This document shows, piece after piece, positions 63,892 through 64,000 of a stretch of DNA of 64,000 nt. This DNA comes from Megalonaias nervosa (taxonomy: Eukaryota > Mollusca > Bivalvia > Unionida > Unionidae), in NCBI GenBank assembly GCA_016617855.1, contig JAECUM010009447.1, forward strand, positions 1 to 64,000. The letters are read 5' to 3'. The notes under the pieces are model-generated. The model ran no database searches. It saw only the letters and a list, made by a program, of their open reading frames with translations, and was not told the origin of the DNA. A program made the position numbers and the translations under genes. Positions within the stretch are counted from its first letter, which is position 1; each line of letters begins with the position of its first letter.

Positions 63892-64000
63892 ATGATACAA
63901 GTATTTGTAAGCTAATATGTGAAACATTTTTCATGTCATCGAACGCAAATGTTTGTGCCCTACAAAAATGCCTCCTTGATATTTATAATTCATTGCTGGT

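Overview
The window is eukaryotic nuclear DNA, AT-rich and crowded with microsatellites and decayed transposable elements, with few host exons. Spliceosomal introns, tRNA-derived SINEs, several non-LTR retrotransposon clades, Ty3/Gypsy elements with integrase ahead of reverse transcriptase, and a Spaetzle-like secreted gene suggest a marine invertebrate. A mollusc or other lophotrochozoan fits best, but that rests on repeat style and is an inference.

Layout. 1-9.9 kb is mostly non-coding: one convincing terminal exon of an unrecognised gene (2309-2492, poly(A) signal after it), a compound trinucleotide array, and a jockey/CR1-like LINE relic. 9988-16678 is one Gypsy insertion bounded by LTRs and a 4-bp duplication (GGTC), holding a second, inverted and deleted copy. 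16.7-21 kb holds diverged repeats and a SINE. 21.4-24.6 kb is a nearly complete APE-type LINE with a C-terminal C2H2 finger. 24.6-25.1 and 41.3-42.7 kb are the two halves of one L1-like LINE, split by a 16.2-kb Polinton (Maverick/adintovirus-like provirus) at 25089-41298.

The provirus has inverted repeats of about 180 bp, packaging ATPase, zinc-ribbon plus phospholipase A2, DDE integrase, the N-terminal part of a putative protein-primed DNA polymerase, an HNH endonuclease, an AT-rich hierarchical repeat, an unknown ORF, and a minus-strand morphogenesis cluster (penton-like protein, small membrane protein, fibre-like protein, adenain-type protease, virion protein, double jelly-roll major capsid protein and accessory proteins). 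Every recognisable viral gene is broken by stops, frameshifts or a deletion. A Crypton-type tyrosine recombinase gene with an intron, and intact by reading, lies inside it.

42.8-54.9 kb contains the one complete host gene: a five-exon minus-strand gene for a 197-residue secreted Spaetzle-like cystine-knot protein (52433 down to 45105). A 5'-truncated LINE lies in its last intron, and identical 205-bp repeats lie in its first intron and beyond its 3' end. 54.9-61.8 kb holds a solo LTR and a minus-strand Gypsy element in inverted orientation; the rest is non-coding with satellite-like and tetranucleotide repeats.

The main points of interest are the nested provirus (LINE > Polinton > Crypton, with HNH gene, long hairpin and iteron-like sites), the Spaetzle-like gene with an extra cysteine pair, and the integrase-before-RT Gypsy family.
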